From contig NZ_CP083560.1 in NCBI RefSeq assembly GCF_025143825.1, positions 496,001 through 560,000 on the forward strand: a stretch of 64,000 nucleotides of DNA, given 5' to 3'. Position 1 is the first letter of the stretch; every line of letters starts with the position of its first letter. The stretch comes from Sulfitobacter sp. S223 (GTDB lineage Bacteria; Pseudomonadota; Alphaproteobacteria; Rhodobacterales; Rhodobacteraceae). Below, one piece after another: positions 9,701-18,612 of this stretch. The notes below the pieces were generated by a model, which was not told the origin of the DNA, ran no database searches, and was given only the letters and a program-made list of their open reading frames with translations. The translations under genes were made by a program, and so were the position numbers.

Positions 9701-10409
9701 TGGGGTCTCCGGAAGTTAGTGTCTGGATAAGGGGCGGGAGGTCGGACAATGTACTGATTTCGTGAAATTTATCATGATCGGGCGCCGGTGCCTTCTCAAT
9801 TTCCCATGTCAGTCCATGGGGGATGTAGACGCCCCAACCACCGGCGCGGATCATCGGGATAACATCCGATGCCATCGAGTTGCCGATCATTAATCCCTGA
9901 TCTGCGCCGGTGCCGTGCTGGGCAAAAATGCGGGCATAAGCGTCAGGTGTTTTGGCCGAGACGATCTCGATTCCATGAAACAGATCACGCAGGCCGGATT
10001 GGGCGAGCTTGCGTTCCTGATCCAGAAGATCACCTTTCGTTATGACAAGCACTTTATACTCATGGCGCAACACTTCGATTGTTTCGGCAGCGTGTGGCAG
10101 CAGGTCTACAGAATGGCTCAGCATATCGCGGCCGGCATCCAGAAGTTGCGCAATAACAGATGCTGGAACGCGTCCGTCAGTCACCTCAACAGCGGTTTCG
10201 ATCATCGACAGCGTGAACCCCTTAATGCCAAAGCCGTAGTGAGGCAGGTTGCGGCGTTCCGCCTCTAGAAGCCGTGCCATCAGCGTTTCACGGTCAGTGT
10301 GGTCAGCCAGCAGTTCGGCAAATCGCGCCTGTGTCAGGGCAAAGAAGCGTTCGTTATGCCACAAGGTGTCATCGGCATCGAAGCCGATAGTCGTGAGAGT
10401 GTGGGACAT
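9687..10409 (-). CDS. HAD-superfamily hydrolase (phosphatase)
   Basis: A 240-residue haloacid dehalogenase-like phosphatase. Motif I is DADDT (Asp11 nucleophile, Asp13 acid/base). Motif II is in VITKGD and motif IV is GNSMASDV. The cap region is helical, as in YjjG/Gph-like subfamilies. The chosen start (MSHTLTTIGFDADDT) sits behind AGAGGCAG; an in-frame ATG 69 bases upstream would add a non-conserved extension across the divergent promoter region. The substrate cannot be read from sequence. It is divergent from clpS. Confidence 0.8.
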   Translation of the reverse strand: MSHTLTTIGFDADDTLWHNERFFALTQARFAELLADHTDRETLMARLLEAERRNLPHYGFGIKGFTLSMIETAVEVTDGRVPASVIAQLLDAGRDMLSHSVDLLPHAAETIEVLRHEYKVLVITKGDLLDQERKLAQSGLRDLFHGIEIVSAKTPDAYARIFAQHGTGADQGLMIGNSMASDVIPMIRAGGWGVYIPHGLTWEIEKAPAPDHDKFHEISTLSDLPPLIQTLTSGDPNAPS

Positions 10410-10499
10410 ATTGGTCTGCTGCCTCTTTTCTAAAGGGGGCGTCACGTTATATAGACAAAAGAACATCCCGATGAACATGCTTTAACCGCAGGAGCAGCA

Positions 10500-10838
10500 A
10501 TGCACCTTGATCCGATATCCATGGCAGGCCCGCAAGACGGTGGCGACACTGAACTGCTGACCAAAGTGAAGCCAAAGACGAAGCGGCCACCGATGTATAA
10601 GGTGATGCTGCTGAACGATGATTTCACGCCGATGGAATTCGTTGTGCATGTTTTAGAACGGTTTTTTGGCCTCAATCACGCTCAGGCGTTTGAGATCATG
10701 TTGACCGTTCACAAAAAGGGGCTGGCGGTTGTCGGCGTATTCAGTCACGAAATTGCGGAGACAAAGGTTGCGCAGGTGATGGATTTCGCCCGCCGTCACC
10801 AGCACCCGCTGCAATGTACTATGGAAAAAGAAGAATAA
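10500..10838 (+). CDS. clpS: ATP-dependent Clp protease adaptor ClpS
   Basis: Adaptor that delivers N-end-rule substrates to ClpAP. It has 112 residues: a disordered N-terminal tail of about 30 residues, then the folded core with [20 protein letters not shown], which carries the Asn-Asp residues that bind the substrate alpha-amino group, and [20 protein letters not shown]. The length and motifs are typical. clpA is not adjacent; an RsmC-like methyltransferase follows after 3 bases, so the two are probably cotranscribed. Confidence 0.95.
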   Translation: MHLDPISMAGPQDGGDTELLTKVKPKTKRPPMYKVMLLNDDFTPMEFVVHVLERFFGLNHAQAFEIMLTVHKKGLAVVGVFSHEIAETKVAQVMDFARRHQHPLQCTMEKEE

Positions 10839-10841
10839 CTG

Positions 10842-11834
10842 ATGCTCGATTCGAGACTGCCGCTGGCGCTTGACGGCGGCGGCCTTGAGTGGCCGGAAAG
10901 CGGTACTATTGCTGTATTTGCACCCAGTGTAGATGCTGATCTTGCCGGTATCCCCAAGGACCGCGCCGAGATTATCCAAGACCATTTTCCCGCCAATGCC
11001 GCATGGGCTGAGCGGGGCTTTCGTGTGAATGTCCTGAGCGAGGGGCGCTACGGCGCTGCTGTGGTCTGCTTGCCGCGTTCAAAGTTAGAAGCGCGGGCGA
11101 TGATCGCAAAGGCCTGCGCGCTAAGCGATGGCGTCGTGGTGATTGACGGCCAGAAAACAGATGGCATCGAAAGCATCCTGAAGGCGATGAAGGCCCGTGT
11201 GACTGTTCATGGCCCTGTTACCAAAACCCATGGTAAGCTTTTCTGGATCGATCCGCCTGCCGCTGACTGCTTTGCTGATTGGGAGGCCGGACCGGCCCTC
11301 ACGGAAGGTGGCTTTTGGACCGCACCGGGGGTCTTCTCGGCCGACGGGGTTGATCTTGCCTCTGCGTTGCTGGCGGATGCGCTGCCACAAAAAATGGGCA
11401 AGCAGGTCTGCGATCTTGGCGCTGGGTGGGGCTTCTTGTCCGCTCATGTACTGACTCGTGAGGGTGTTGAGGCGGTGCATCTGGTCGAGGCAGGGCACCT
11501 CGCGCTTGAATGCGCAAAGCGCAATGTCACTGACAAGCGCGCGCAGTTTCACTGGGCTGACGGCACCGATTGGGAGCCCGAGCACAAGATGGACACAATT
11601 GTCATGAATCCCCCGTTCCATGTGGGCCGCGCTGCCGAGCCGCAGATCGGGCAGGCGTTCGTCGCGTCAGCCGCCCGCCTATTGGCGCCGCAAGGGCATC
11701 TTTGGATGGTGGCGAATCGTCATTTGCCCTATGAGGCAGAATTGAAAACCCGCTTTGCACAGGTCGAAGAGATCGGCGGCGATGCGCGGTTCAAACTTTT
11801 CCACGCGTCACGGCCCCTGCGCAAGCGGCGCTGA
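10842..11834 (+). CDS. RsmC/RsmD-like class I methyltransferase
   Basis: A 330-residue protein resembling 16S rRNA (guanine-N2) methyltransferase RsmC. An N-terminal degenerate methyltransferase-like half precedes a C-terminal catalytic half. The latter has SAM motif I VCDLGAGWGFLS near residues 188-199 and the NPPF motif (IVMNPPFHVG, near residue 255) used for N-methylation of a base exocyclic amine. G1207 of 16S rRNA is the likely target, inferred from family and length. It starts 3 bases after clpS and is followed closely by an SDR gene. Confidence 0.75.
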   Translation: MLDSRLPLALDGGGLEWPESGTIAVFAPSVDADLAGIPKDRAEIIQDHFPANAAWAERGFRVNVLSEGRYGAAVVCLPRSKLEARAMIAKACALSDGVVVIDGQKTDGIESILKAMKARVTVHGPVTKTHGKLFWIDPPAADCFADWEAGPALTEGGFWTAPGVFSADGVDLASALLADALPQKMGKQVCDLGAGWGFLSAHVLTREGVEAVHLVEAGHLALECAKRNVTDKRAQFHWADGTDWEPEHKMDTIVMNPPFHVGRAAEPQIGQAFVASAARLLAPQGHLWMVANRHLPYEAELKTRFAQVEEIGGDARFKLFHASRPLRKRR

Positions 11835-11853
11835 CCGGTTTAAGGGACACAAC

Positions 11854-12654
11854 ATGTCATTTTCGATTTCCGGCAAGACCGCAATTGTTACTGGTGCAGC
11901 CAACGGTATCGGTCTCGCCATTGCGCGCGGTTTTGCGGACAAAGGCGCAAATGTGATGTGCGCCGATATGGATGAAAAGAAGCTCAAGGATGAGCTGGGC
12001 GATGTGCGCGACGAAGGAAATATCCGTTTCTTTGCCGGTGATTTAAGGCAACGCCTGACAATCGCAAACCTTGTTTCAGCAACCATCGACGCGTTTGAGC
12101 AGGTAGATATTCTGGTGAATGCATCGCGGCAGGTCATGCCGACCGAAGCCCTGAATGTCGAAGACCAATCTGTCGAATTGTTGTTGGAGCAGAATTTGAT
12201 GACCTCGCTGCGGCTGTCCCAGCAGGTTGCAAAGCGGATGATGAAGCAAGCCGAAGAACAGCCGGACGGCCCTGTTGGATCAATTATCAACCTCAGTTCA
12301 ACTGTCGCTTCGCATACGCAATCGGATCTTATGGGGTATTCGATCGCGTCTGCCGCGCTGAACCAGATGACACGTTCGATGGCGCTTGCTTTGGCGCCAC
12401 ACCGGATCCGCGTGAATGCAGTTGCTTTTGGCTCGGTCATGTCGGCGTCATTGAAGGCGTCTGTCGCGGAAAACCGCGAGTGGCGCGATGACATCCGTAG
12501 CCACACGCCATTGGGCCGCATTGCGTCACCCGGTGAACTGGTTGAGGCCGTGCAGTTTCTGGCGGCAGAAAGCTCCAGTTTTGTCACGGGTGAAGTGCTG
12601 GTGGTAGATGGCGGGAGGTCACTGTTGGATGCGGTCAGCGCACCGGCGCACTGA
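11854..12654 (+). CDS. Atypical SDR-family protein lacking the catalytic lysine
   Basis: A 266-residue Rossmann-fold short-chain dehydrogenase-like protein. The cofactor loop TGAANGIG (residues 12-19) is intact and ADMDEKK after strand 2 favours NAD(H). The usual NNAG motif reads VNAS (88-91). Of the catalytic set, Ser149 and Tyr162 are at the normal 13-residue spacing, but the Lys of YxxxK is Ser166 (YSIAS). It may therefore be inactive as a dehydrogenase, have altered chemistry, or act as a binding or partner subunit. The C-terminal VDGGRSLLD is FabG-like. The ATG at 11854 gives the family N-terminus; a longer in-frame start would overlap the upstream gene. It precedes hemF. Confidence 0.75.
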   Translation: MSFSISGKTAIVTGAANGIGLAIARGFADKGANVMCADMDEKKLKDELGDVRDEGNIRFFAGDLRQRLTIANLVSATIDAFEQVDILVNASRQVMPTEALNVEDQSVELLLEQNLMTSLRLSQQVAKRMMKQAEEQPDGPVGSIINLSSTVASHTQSDLMGYSIASAALNQMTRSMALALAPHRIRVNAVAFGSVMSASLKASVAENREWRDDIRSHTPLGRIASPGELVEAVQFLAAESSSFVTGEVLVVDGGRSLLDAVSAPAH

Positions 12655-12704
12655 CGCGGCAAGAGGTCCCTCTGTTCACCTAGAAAAAATTATGCTGTAA
12701 GCGC

Positions 12705-12720
12705 GTCAGATTAATCTGAC
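12705..12720. promoter_or_regulatory. 16-bp perfect palindrome, candidate operator before hemF
   Basis: GTCAGATTAATCTGAC is a perfect dyad with 13 bases between it and the hemF ATG. A TATGCT -10-like hexamer at 12691-12696 would place the start of transcription near the left arm, so a bound dimer should repress. Iron- or heme-responsive regulators are plausible for a heme gene, but the binding protein is not identified. Confidence 0.5.
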
Positions 12721-12733
12721 AGAGAGCACGGCC

Positions 12734-13624
12734 ATGACAGCAAACTTCGAGACTGAAAAAGACCGGGCAAGCACTTGGTTCCGTCGTCTGCGTGATGACA
12801 TCGTTGAGGCATTCGAAGGTCTCGAAGACAGTCACGCCGAAGGACCGCTCAGCGATATGGCACCGGGCCGTTTCGAGGTCAGCCAGACATCACGAAAATC
12901 CGAGGATGGATCAGACGCGGGCGGTGGTCTGATGAGCGTTATGCGCGGCGGTCGTGTGTTCGAGAAAGTCGGGGTGAATATCTCCACAGTTTACGGCACG
13001 CTGGGCGAACGTGCGCAAAAGGCGATGGCGGCACGCGGTGTGCCAGGGATGGAGAATGACCCAAGGTTCTGGGCTTCTGGTATCAGTCTGGTCGCGCACA
13101 TGCAGAATCCGCATGCGCCAGCGGTCCATATGAACACGCGCATGTTCTGGACGCCGGGTGCGTGGTGGTTTGGCGGGGGATCAGACCTGAATCCTTGCAT
13201 CGAATATGATGAGGACACTGCCCATTTCCACGCGACCCAGCAGGAATTTCTCGATCCCCATGGAACTGAGATCTATCCAAAATTGAAAGAATGGGCTGAC
13301 GAGTATTTCTATATTCCTCACCGTCACCGTGCGCGGGGCGTCGGCGGCATCTTTATGGATGATCGCAACACCGGAGATTGGGAAGCGGATTTTTCGCTGA
13401 CCCAAGATATCGGACGGGCCTTCCTGCCGGCCTATTTGCCGCTGGTGGAAAAGCGTAAGCCCCAAGTCTGGACCGATGCTGACAAGGATGCCCAGCTGGT
13501 GCATCGCGGGCTCTATGCGGAGTATAATTTGGTCTATGATCGCGGTACAAAGTTCGGGCTTGAGACCGGGCATGACGCGAATGCGGTCCTGATGAGCCTG
13601 CCGCCCATGGCCAAGTGGGTCTGA
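12734..13624 (+). CDS. hemF: Oxygen-dependent coproporphyrinogen III oxidase
   Basis: Catalyses oxidative decarboxylation of coproporphyrinogen III to protoporphyrinogen IX using O2, in heme (and, where present, bacteriochlorophyll) synthesis. It has 296 residues, the usual length. Family landmarks are GGGLMSVMRGGRVFEKVGVN (with histidines further on), HMNTRMFWTPGAWWFGGGSDLNP near residues 133-155 and the C-terminal YAEYNLVYDRGTKFGLETG. A perfect palindrome lies in its leader. A tRNA gene follows about 75 bases downstream. Confidence 0.96.
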   Translation: MTANFETEKDRASTWFRRLRDDIVEAFEGLEDSHAEGPLSDMAPGRFEVSQTSRKSEDGSDAGGGLMSVMRGGRVFEKVGVNISTVYGTLGERAQKAMAARGVPGMENDPRFWASGISLVAHMQNPHAPAVHMNTRMFWTPGAWWFGGGSDLNPCIEYDEDTAHFHATQQEFLDPHGTEIYPKLKEWADEYFYIPHRHRARGVGGIFMDDRNTGDWEADFSLTQDIGRAFLPAYLPLVEKRKPQVWTDADKDAQLVHRGLYAEYNLVYDRGTKFGLETGHDANAVLMSLPPMAKWV

Positions 13625-13699
13625 CCCGAAATTTAGCAGCACATGGTATGCTGTTTCTGGCTTGACGTGGGCGGGCCGCTATCATAGTTCACGGCCCAC

Positions 13700-13776
<77 letters not shown>

Positions 13777-14041
13777 CTTCCCCTCTCCATTCAAATCCTG
13801 GTCAGACGGGGCAGTGTGACCCGTGAGGTGGCTGCTGTTCTCCCGAAGCCCACGTAGCATCCTATCTAGCGTCTGACGGTACTGTTGTCGCGTATAAGGG
13901 GGCAAGGTCGCGACCTTATTGCCAAGAGTACATTTGCGTCGCCCTGCGCGTCCTGTGCAGGCCAAGCACTCTGCCTTTGAGATGCAAAAAGGGCCACGAC
14001 ATGCGCGGCCCTTTTCGGTTGTCCTAGTCAGGCGGCGCCGA
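13777..14041. other. Intergenic region after the tRNA, no gene supported
   Basis: No convincing gene lies in these 265 bases. The open frame on the minus strand across the tRNA is a translated tRNA artefact. An imperfect echo of the tRNA T arm (ATTCAAATCCTGGTCAGACG near 13788-13807) lies just after the tRNA. A bidirectional terminator is at 13987-14015. Confidence 0.5.
13987..14015 (-). terminator. Terminator downstream of the orphan peptide-binding protein gene
   Basis: Nine-bp stem AAAAGGGCC/GGCCCTTTT with an 11-base loop. On the minus strand it ends in a T run, 26 bases after the stop of the binding-protein gene. The A/T symmetry could let it work in both directions. Confidence 0.75.
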
Positions 14042-15715
14042 TTAGCTCCAAGCCATCCGTGCTGGATGGTATTCGAAGCTGATGTGGTGATCCGCACCTG
14101 TCAGACCATCTTTGGTGTGGTTATAGAGCGAACGCCAGTAAGGTTGGATTGTTACGCCTTCATTCTGGATCAGCGCCTCGCCCTTTGCCATGATTGCGCG
14201 ACGCTTTTCAGTATCGGCTGTCGCCAAGGCTTCTGTGAGCAAACCGTCAAACTCCGCATTTGACCAGCCAAACTCGTTCCATGCCTCGCCAGAGCGATAG
14301 GCAAGCGCCCAAATCTGGACGCCCAGTGGGCGGTGGTTCCAGTTGGTTGAAGAGAAAGAGTACTTCGTCCAATCGTTCCAGAAGGTCGAACCGGGCAGGA
14401 TTGTCCGCTTCACCTTGATACCTGCATCACGCAGCTGCGCGGCAACCGCATCGGTTGTGTCCTTGCGCCACGCATCGTCGATTGAGAACAGCTCATGTTC
14501 GAAATCAGCCATCCCTGCTTCTTCCATCAGCGCCTTGGCACCTGCTGGATCGACCTTGCGTGCCGGCAGTTCTGCATATTCGGGGTGCATCGGGCCAACA
14601 TGGTGGTTTTCAGCCACGATACCGCGACCTGCATAGCCAAGTTCAAGAAGGACGTTGTTGTCCACGGCCATTGCCAACGCCTGACGTACACGCACGTCTT
14701 CGTAGGGGCGCTTGCCATCGACTTCAGCCAGCTGGTTGGGGCGGATAACAATCGTCGCCGCTGTGGCGATCTCGTGCTCTACCCAACCGTCGAGGCCGGA
14801 CATGATGTCGATGAATTCACCTTCCATGGAATAGAACGCATCCACTTCTTCGGCTTCAGCGGCAGCAATCCATGCGGAAGGGTCCGTGCCGTAGTCGATG
14901 TATTCCAGACGGTCGATGTAAGGTCCGCCGAAAACATCCGTGCCCCACCATGTGTGATCGGCATTTTTGACCAGCACACCTTTCACGCCAACTTCAAGGG
15001 ATTCTGGCAGGTAAGGGCCGGTACCGATCGGGTTGTCGACCATGCTATCTGCGTTGAAAGAGCTGTGAACAATCGCCGCAGGATAGTCGGCCATGCCGGC
15101 GATGAGGGTGATGTCGGATGCTGGCAGGTTCAGTTTGACGGTGTGGCTATCTACGACCTCAATCGCGCCTTCGATTGCCTTGCCGCTTTCTGCGTCAATC
15201 AGTGTGGCGAAACGGCCGGCCATAGAGTTGCCCTCGAGCGACTTGTCGCACCAGCCAGTGATGTTGCGTGCCACGTCTTCGGCAGTAAAGTCATCGCCGT
15301 TGTTCCATTTCACGCCCTTGCGGACGTTAAGGGTGTAGGTAGTCGCGTCTTCATTGATGTCCCAGCTTTCCAGCAGCGCAGGTGAGAACGTACCGTCGTT
15401 TTCATAGATCGCGAGATATTCGAGCCAACCGCGGGAGAAGTTCGCGATTTGCGACCAGTCATAGGTGCGGGGGTCTTTCAGCGCGCGGACTTCCATCTGC
15501 ATGCGCACGGTGCCGCCCATCTTCTTGTCTGAATGGGATGCTGCCTGTGCTGGTGCAGCCATGCCCAGCATGGAATAGGCGGTTGCAGCGGTAGCACCAA
15601 AGGCGCTGGCAAGCGCGAGGAACTCGCGGCGGTTGACGGGATCGGCCTTAGCCTGCTCCGCGCTGTCCAGAATGGACTGCGGCAGGGGCTTTCCTGTGCG
15701 TGTTGTGAATGTCAT
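14042..15715 (-). CDS. Tat-exported family 5 peptide-type ABC substrate-binding protein
   Basis: A 557-residue DppA/OppA-like periplasmic binding protein. The start at 15715 follows GAGAGGAAG. Residues 27-52 form a twin-arginine signal ([20 protein letters not shown], with Arg-Arg followed by Glu-Phe-Leu). The mature protein shows family 5 segments such as [20 protein letters not shown] and a C-terminal lobe ending [14 protein letters not shown]. No permease or ATPase gene adjoins it, so it is an orphan binding protein. It may feed another transporter. Tat export suggests folding before export or protection from cytoplasmic ligand. Confidence 0.88.
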   Translation of the reverse strand: MTFTTRTGKPLPQSILDSAEQAKADPVNRREFLALASAFGATAATAYSMLGMAAPAQAASHSDKKMGGTVRMQMEVRALKDPRTYDWSQIANFSRGWLEYLAIYENDGTFSPALLESWDINEDATTYTLNVRKGVKWNNGDDFTAEDVARNITGWCDKSLEGNSMAGRFATLIDAESGKAIEGAIEVVDSHTVKLNLPASDITLIAGMADYPAAIVHSSFNADSMVDNPIGTGPYLPESLEVGVKGVLVKNADHTWWGTDVFGGPYIDRLEYIDYGTDPSAWIAAAEAEEVDAFYSMEGEFIDIMSGLDGWVEHEIATAATIVIRPNQLAEVDGKRPYEDVRVRQALAMAVDNNVLLELGYAGRGIVAENHHVGPMHPEYAELPARKVDPAGAKALMEEAGMADFEHELFSIDDAWRKDTTDAVAAQLRDAGIKVKRTILPGSTFWNDWTKYSFSSTNWNHRPLGVQIWALAYRSGEAWNEFGWSNAEFDGLLTEALATADTEKRRAIMAKGEALIQNEGVTIQPYWRSLYNHTKDGLTGADHHISFEYHPARMAWS

Positions 15716-16108
15716 GATCTTCCTCTCTGTTGTAGGTGTGTCGGCGTGCATTTGGGCACACTGCCACATAAAACCCAATCTGGCGGGCTTGGTGATCGCA
15801 GGTTGATCCTGCTTTCCTGTCTGCAATTACAGCAGCTCTGGTGTGATGATCCGGCGATATGCCCGTCCCGTCAACCCTATCGTTCCAATAGATCAAAGGC
15901 GTAGAAGCCGATGGTGAGTATCTACTTTCGCTTGTTGAGGGCATTGGATGGGCATTCAAGGCACCAGTTTCCCGTCAGCGACATCTTGCGGCTTTGAAGG
16001 TCGTGCATATGCTTGCACGGTGGCCGGAACAGGTGGTGTTCAGTTGGCTAGTTCCAGATTTTTCTCGCTTGTCCGTAACAGTTGTCAAAGCGCTTCAGCG
16101 GTCAAAGT
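15716..16108. other. 393-bp intergenic stretch without a supported gene
   Basis: This gap lies upstream of the Tat binding-protein gene and downstream of the amidohydrolase gene. One plus-strand frame is open from about 15890 to 16272 and reads fairly protein-like (EADGEYLLSLVEGIGWAFK), but it has no credible start codon or ribosome site and runs into the opposing amidohydrolase. It may be a decayed gene remnant or chance. The promoter for the binding-protein gene should lie at the left end. Confidence 0.35.
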
Positions 16109-17308
16109 CTATCGGTTTTGCGAATCCGGTGATGGGGACAGCGCGCGAAGCGGGTGGCGACCCGATACCAGTCCCTCGCAGTCGGGGGCGTCACTTAGAC
16201 GTAAACGCGATAGGGGTACGTCTTCGATATGAAATGGGTCAAGGCCCATCGCGCGTCGTGCATCGGTGGTGACCATTGGCAACCATTGCGCCATAGGCGG
16301 GTCCAGATGGGCAGCAAGAGAGGTCAGATGCAGGGCTGCCATCGGGTCAAATTGCCCCATCGGACAAAAGGCGTCAGCGACGTTATCTGACGCCGTCAGG
16401 ATTTTCACGCCAGCTGCGCGCAATTCGCGAAGGCGGGTTAAACCGCGACGATCGGGCGTCCCCTGACGCCGGTCTTGCAGATAGAGGTTGGTTGTTGGCA
16501 GGGCGCATACGGTAATGTTGGCACGCGCCAACTTTTCCACGATGCGTTTGACGTGTTCTGCATCGCGGTTCATCAGGCTTACGGCATGACCACAAAGTAC
16601 CGGGCCATCAAACCGTGTTTCTAGGATCAGGTCGGCTATTAACTCGAGCCCGTTGCAGTCATCCAGCCCCTCGTCGACGTGGAAATCCAGAGGCAGGCCA
16701 TGCTCTTTCGCGGCCTGAATCATCTGTGAAATGCCTTCGCGCTTTTCCGCATGATCATGGACAAAAGCGCCCAGAGCCCCCTTGGCCGCAGCGGCCGCGC
16801 GGGCGAGCGATTGTGTAAAGGAGCACTCTGCCATCTGATCAACGCCGGTCAGTGGGCTAAGCTGCAGCGTCACATCTTCATGTTCCTGGGCGATCTCGCA
16901 CAATACATGCCACGCTAGCGGTGGTTCAGCAGCATCGCCCCAATCGACGTGACTGCGCAGCGCTTCGACACCGGCTGTTTTCGCCTCTATCAAACCCCTG
17001 GTGGCGCGGGTTCGAATATCCGTGCTGGTCCAGTGGGTTTTGTCACGCAATTGTGCTGAGATTGCGGTCATTAAATCGCCAGCCACAGGGTCGAGACGCG
17101 TGATCGTGTGGCATTTGTCCAGATGACAATGGGCCTCTGTCAGCGCAGGAACAACGACAACTGTATTGGTGTCGGGCAATGGTGCGTCTAAACCGACAAG
17201 TCGATCGTCGCGGAAGATTGGTGAACCGGTCAGGCAGTCCCCGGACTTTTGCCCGCCAAAACGGTCCGGAGAACGAAGCAGGCTGGAGGGTACTGTAATA
17301 TTTTGCAT
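16109..17308 (-). CDS. Cytosine deaminase-like metal-dependent amidohydrolase
   Basis: A 399-residue amidohydrolase of the CodA/atrazine-related group. The metal ligands are visible in order: HCHLDK near residue 62, the HVDE segment (LDFHVDEGLDD), CGHAVSL and the catalytic Asp in LTASDNVADAF. The ATG follows GGAG. Cytosine deaminases act on cytosine, isocytosine or related ring amides; a creatinine or triazine-like substrate is also possible, and the substrate is unassigned. Its neighbour on the same strand is the orphan peptide-binding protein, which does not settle function. Confidence 0.8.
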   Translation of the reverse strand: MQNITVPSSLLRSPDRFGGQKSGDCLTGSPIFRDDRLVGLDAPLPDTNTVVVVPALTEAHCHLDKCHTITRLDPVAGDLMTAISAQLRDKTHWTSTDIRTRATRGLIEAKTAGVEALRSHVDWGDAAEPPLAWHVLCEIAQEHEDVTLQLSPLTGVDQMAECSFTQSLARAAAAAKGALGAFVHDHAEKREGISQMIQAAKEHGLPLDFHVDEGLDDCNGLELIADLILETRFDGPVLCGHAVSLMNRDAEHVKRIVEKLARANITVCALPTTNLYLQDRRQGTPDRRGLTRLRELRAAGVKILTASDNVADAFCPMGQFDPMAALHLTSLAAHLDPPMAQWLPMVTTDARRAMGLDPFHIEDVPLSRLRLSDAPDCEGLVSGRHPLRALSPSPDSQNR

Positions 17309-17509
17309 AAAAACTCCGGACGATTATCTCTTCGGCCGAACTTAGCATGCGCGACTTTAACGACCAGCCTAGGCGTCCTACATGCTGTTGCGCGCCGCAA
17401 TATGGCTGAAAGTAGTGCGCATAAGCATCATTGTTCAGTAATAATTAAAGAGGTCGGGTGCGGCGGCCGCACCTGAGATTGACTTGTCGATCCAGCGTGA
17501 TCGCGGTGC

Positions 17510-18319
17510 TTAAAAGTCAGCGTCAACGCCCGGCAGCTTCAGCGCCTTGATCAATTCGCGCAGCTCTTGTCGTGCGGCGATATTAGAGATGTTGAGTTGC
17601 TTGACGCCGATGTCTTTTAGATCAAGCAAGGTAAGCCCGCGCGGGAAGAGTTCGCGAAAGATCACACGCTCGTTAAAACCGGGGGCAACGCGGAAACCAA
17701 TGCGCTTGCTCAGATTCAGGATCGCGCGCTCCATCTTGTCCTTATTGACCATACGTTGTGCGCCCATTCGGTTGCGCACCACGACCCAGTCAATTGCAGG
17801 TAGCCCAGCCTGAGAGCGCAACTGCCGAGCGTTCCACACCATCTCAGAATAGACGGACGGGCCGGTGATCTTGTCTCCGGAAGCGTCGGTGTGCGCCAAC
17901 AGGTCAAAGTCGATGAAGCTGTCATTCAGCGGCGTGACAAGCGTATCCGCAAGCGAATGCGCAACCTGACTGAGCCGTGTGTGCGAGCCGGGGCAATCGA
18001 TCAGAATGAAATCGTTGTTCGGCTCAAGCTCTGCCACTGCGGCAGACAGGCGCTGGTCATAGACATTTTCACCGGGATTGAGCGTGCTTGCGTCGACCTC
18101 TGGAAGGGGGTGACACCGCGGGCTCGGCAAATCCAGACCGGCTTCCTTCAGGAAGGACTGGCGGTTGTCGCAATAGCGACCAAAAGTGCGCTGGCGCAGG
18201 TCAAGATCAAGCGCGCTGACCTTATGGCCCATGCGGGCCAGTGCGGTGGCCACATGCATGGAGACAGTTGATTTGCCCGCGCCGCCTTTTTCGTTTCCGA
18301 CGACGATAATATGCGCCAT
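17510..18319 (-). CDS. mipZ: Division-plane positioning ATPase MipZ
   Basis: A 269-residue ParA/MinD-superfamily ATPase. It has the deviant Walker A KGGAGKST (residues 11-18), the switch segment DCPG (in FILIDCPGSHTRL) and C-terminal features of MipZ (LPRGLTLLDL-like FPRGLTLLDLKDIG). MipZ dimers form a gradient from the ParB-bound origin and inhibit FtsZ away from midcell in alphaproteobacteria that lack MinCD; this is family knowledge from Caulobacter. It stands alone and is divergent from the RTX/Hint gene. Confidence 0.9.
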   Translation of the reverse strand: MAHIIVVGNEKGGAGKSTVSMHVATALARMGHKVSALDLDLRQRTFGRYCDNRQSFLKEAGLDLPSPRCHPLPEVDASTLNPGENVYDQRLSAAVAELEPNNDFILIDCPGSHTRLSQVAHSLADTLVTPLNDSFIDFDLLAHTDASGDKITGPSVYSEMVWNARQLRSQAGLPAIDWVVVRNRMGAQRMVNKDKMERAILNLSKRIGFRVAPGFNERVIFRELFPRGLTLLDLKDIGVKQLNISNIAARQELRELIKALKLPGVDADF

Positions 18320-18470
18320 TGCCTGTTCCTTCGATCCTCTGCTTTGATCGCAGAATATTGTTAGAGGCCACTATATGTGGGGTTGCCGCATATTGGAAGG
18401 GTAGCTTTGGCCGTTATGTAAATGGACCAACTTCCATGGAAGCCGGTTGATCCAGCCAAAACAGATTGCC

Positions 18471-18485
18471 TTAAATTTGTCTTAA
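18471..18485. promoter_or_regulatory. CtrA-like box TTAA-N7-TTAA
   Basis: TTAA at 18471-18474 and TTAA at 18482-18485 are separated by exactly 7 bases, matching the core of the CtrA site TTAA-N7-TTAAC except the final C (here A). It lies between divergent mipZ (start 18319) and the RTX/Hint gene (start 18613). Either gene could be the target. Confidence 0.45.
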
Positions 18486-18612
18486 ATTGCCACGCATTTG
18501 GCACGTTGAAAGCAAAACAATGCCGCCTTGCGGGTGCAAGTAGCCTGTACAGGATTGCCTGCCGCATCACGCGCGAAAGGTAACCCTATGTTCAGTAATC
18601 AGGGTGGCAGGC

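Noticed and set aside
11808-12662. Minus-strand frame of 284 codons opposite the SDR gene
   Set aside because: Antisense shadow with Ser/Thr/Arg-rich composition; the sense strand has clear SDR motifs.
15994-16272. Plus-strand frame beginning TTG AAG GTC with protein-like sequence
   Set aside because: No ribosome site, and it runs into the opposing amidohydrolase gene; kept only as a possible remnant in the gap note.
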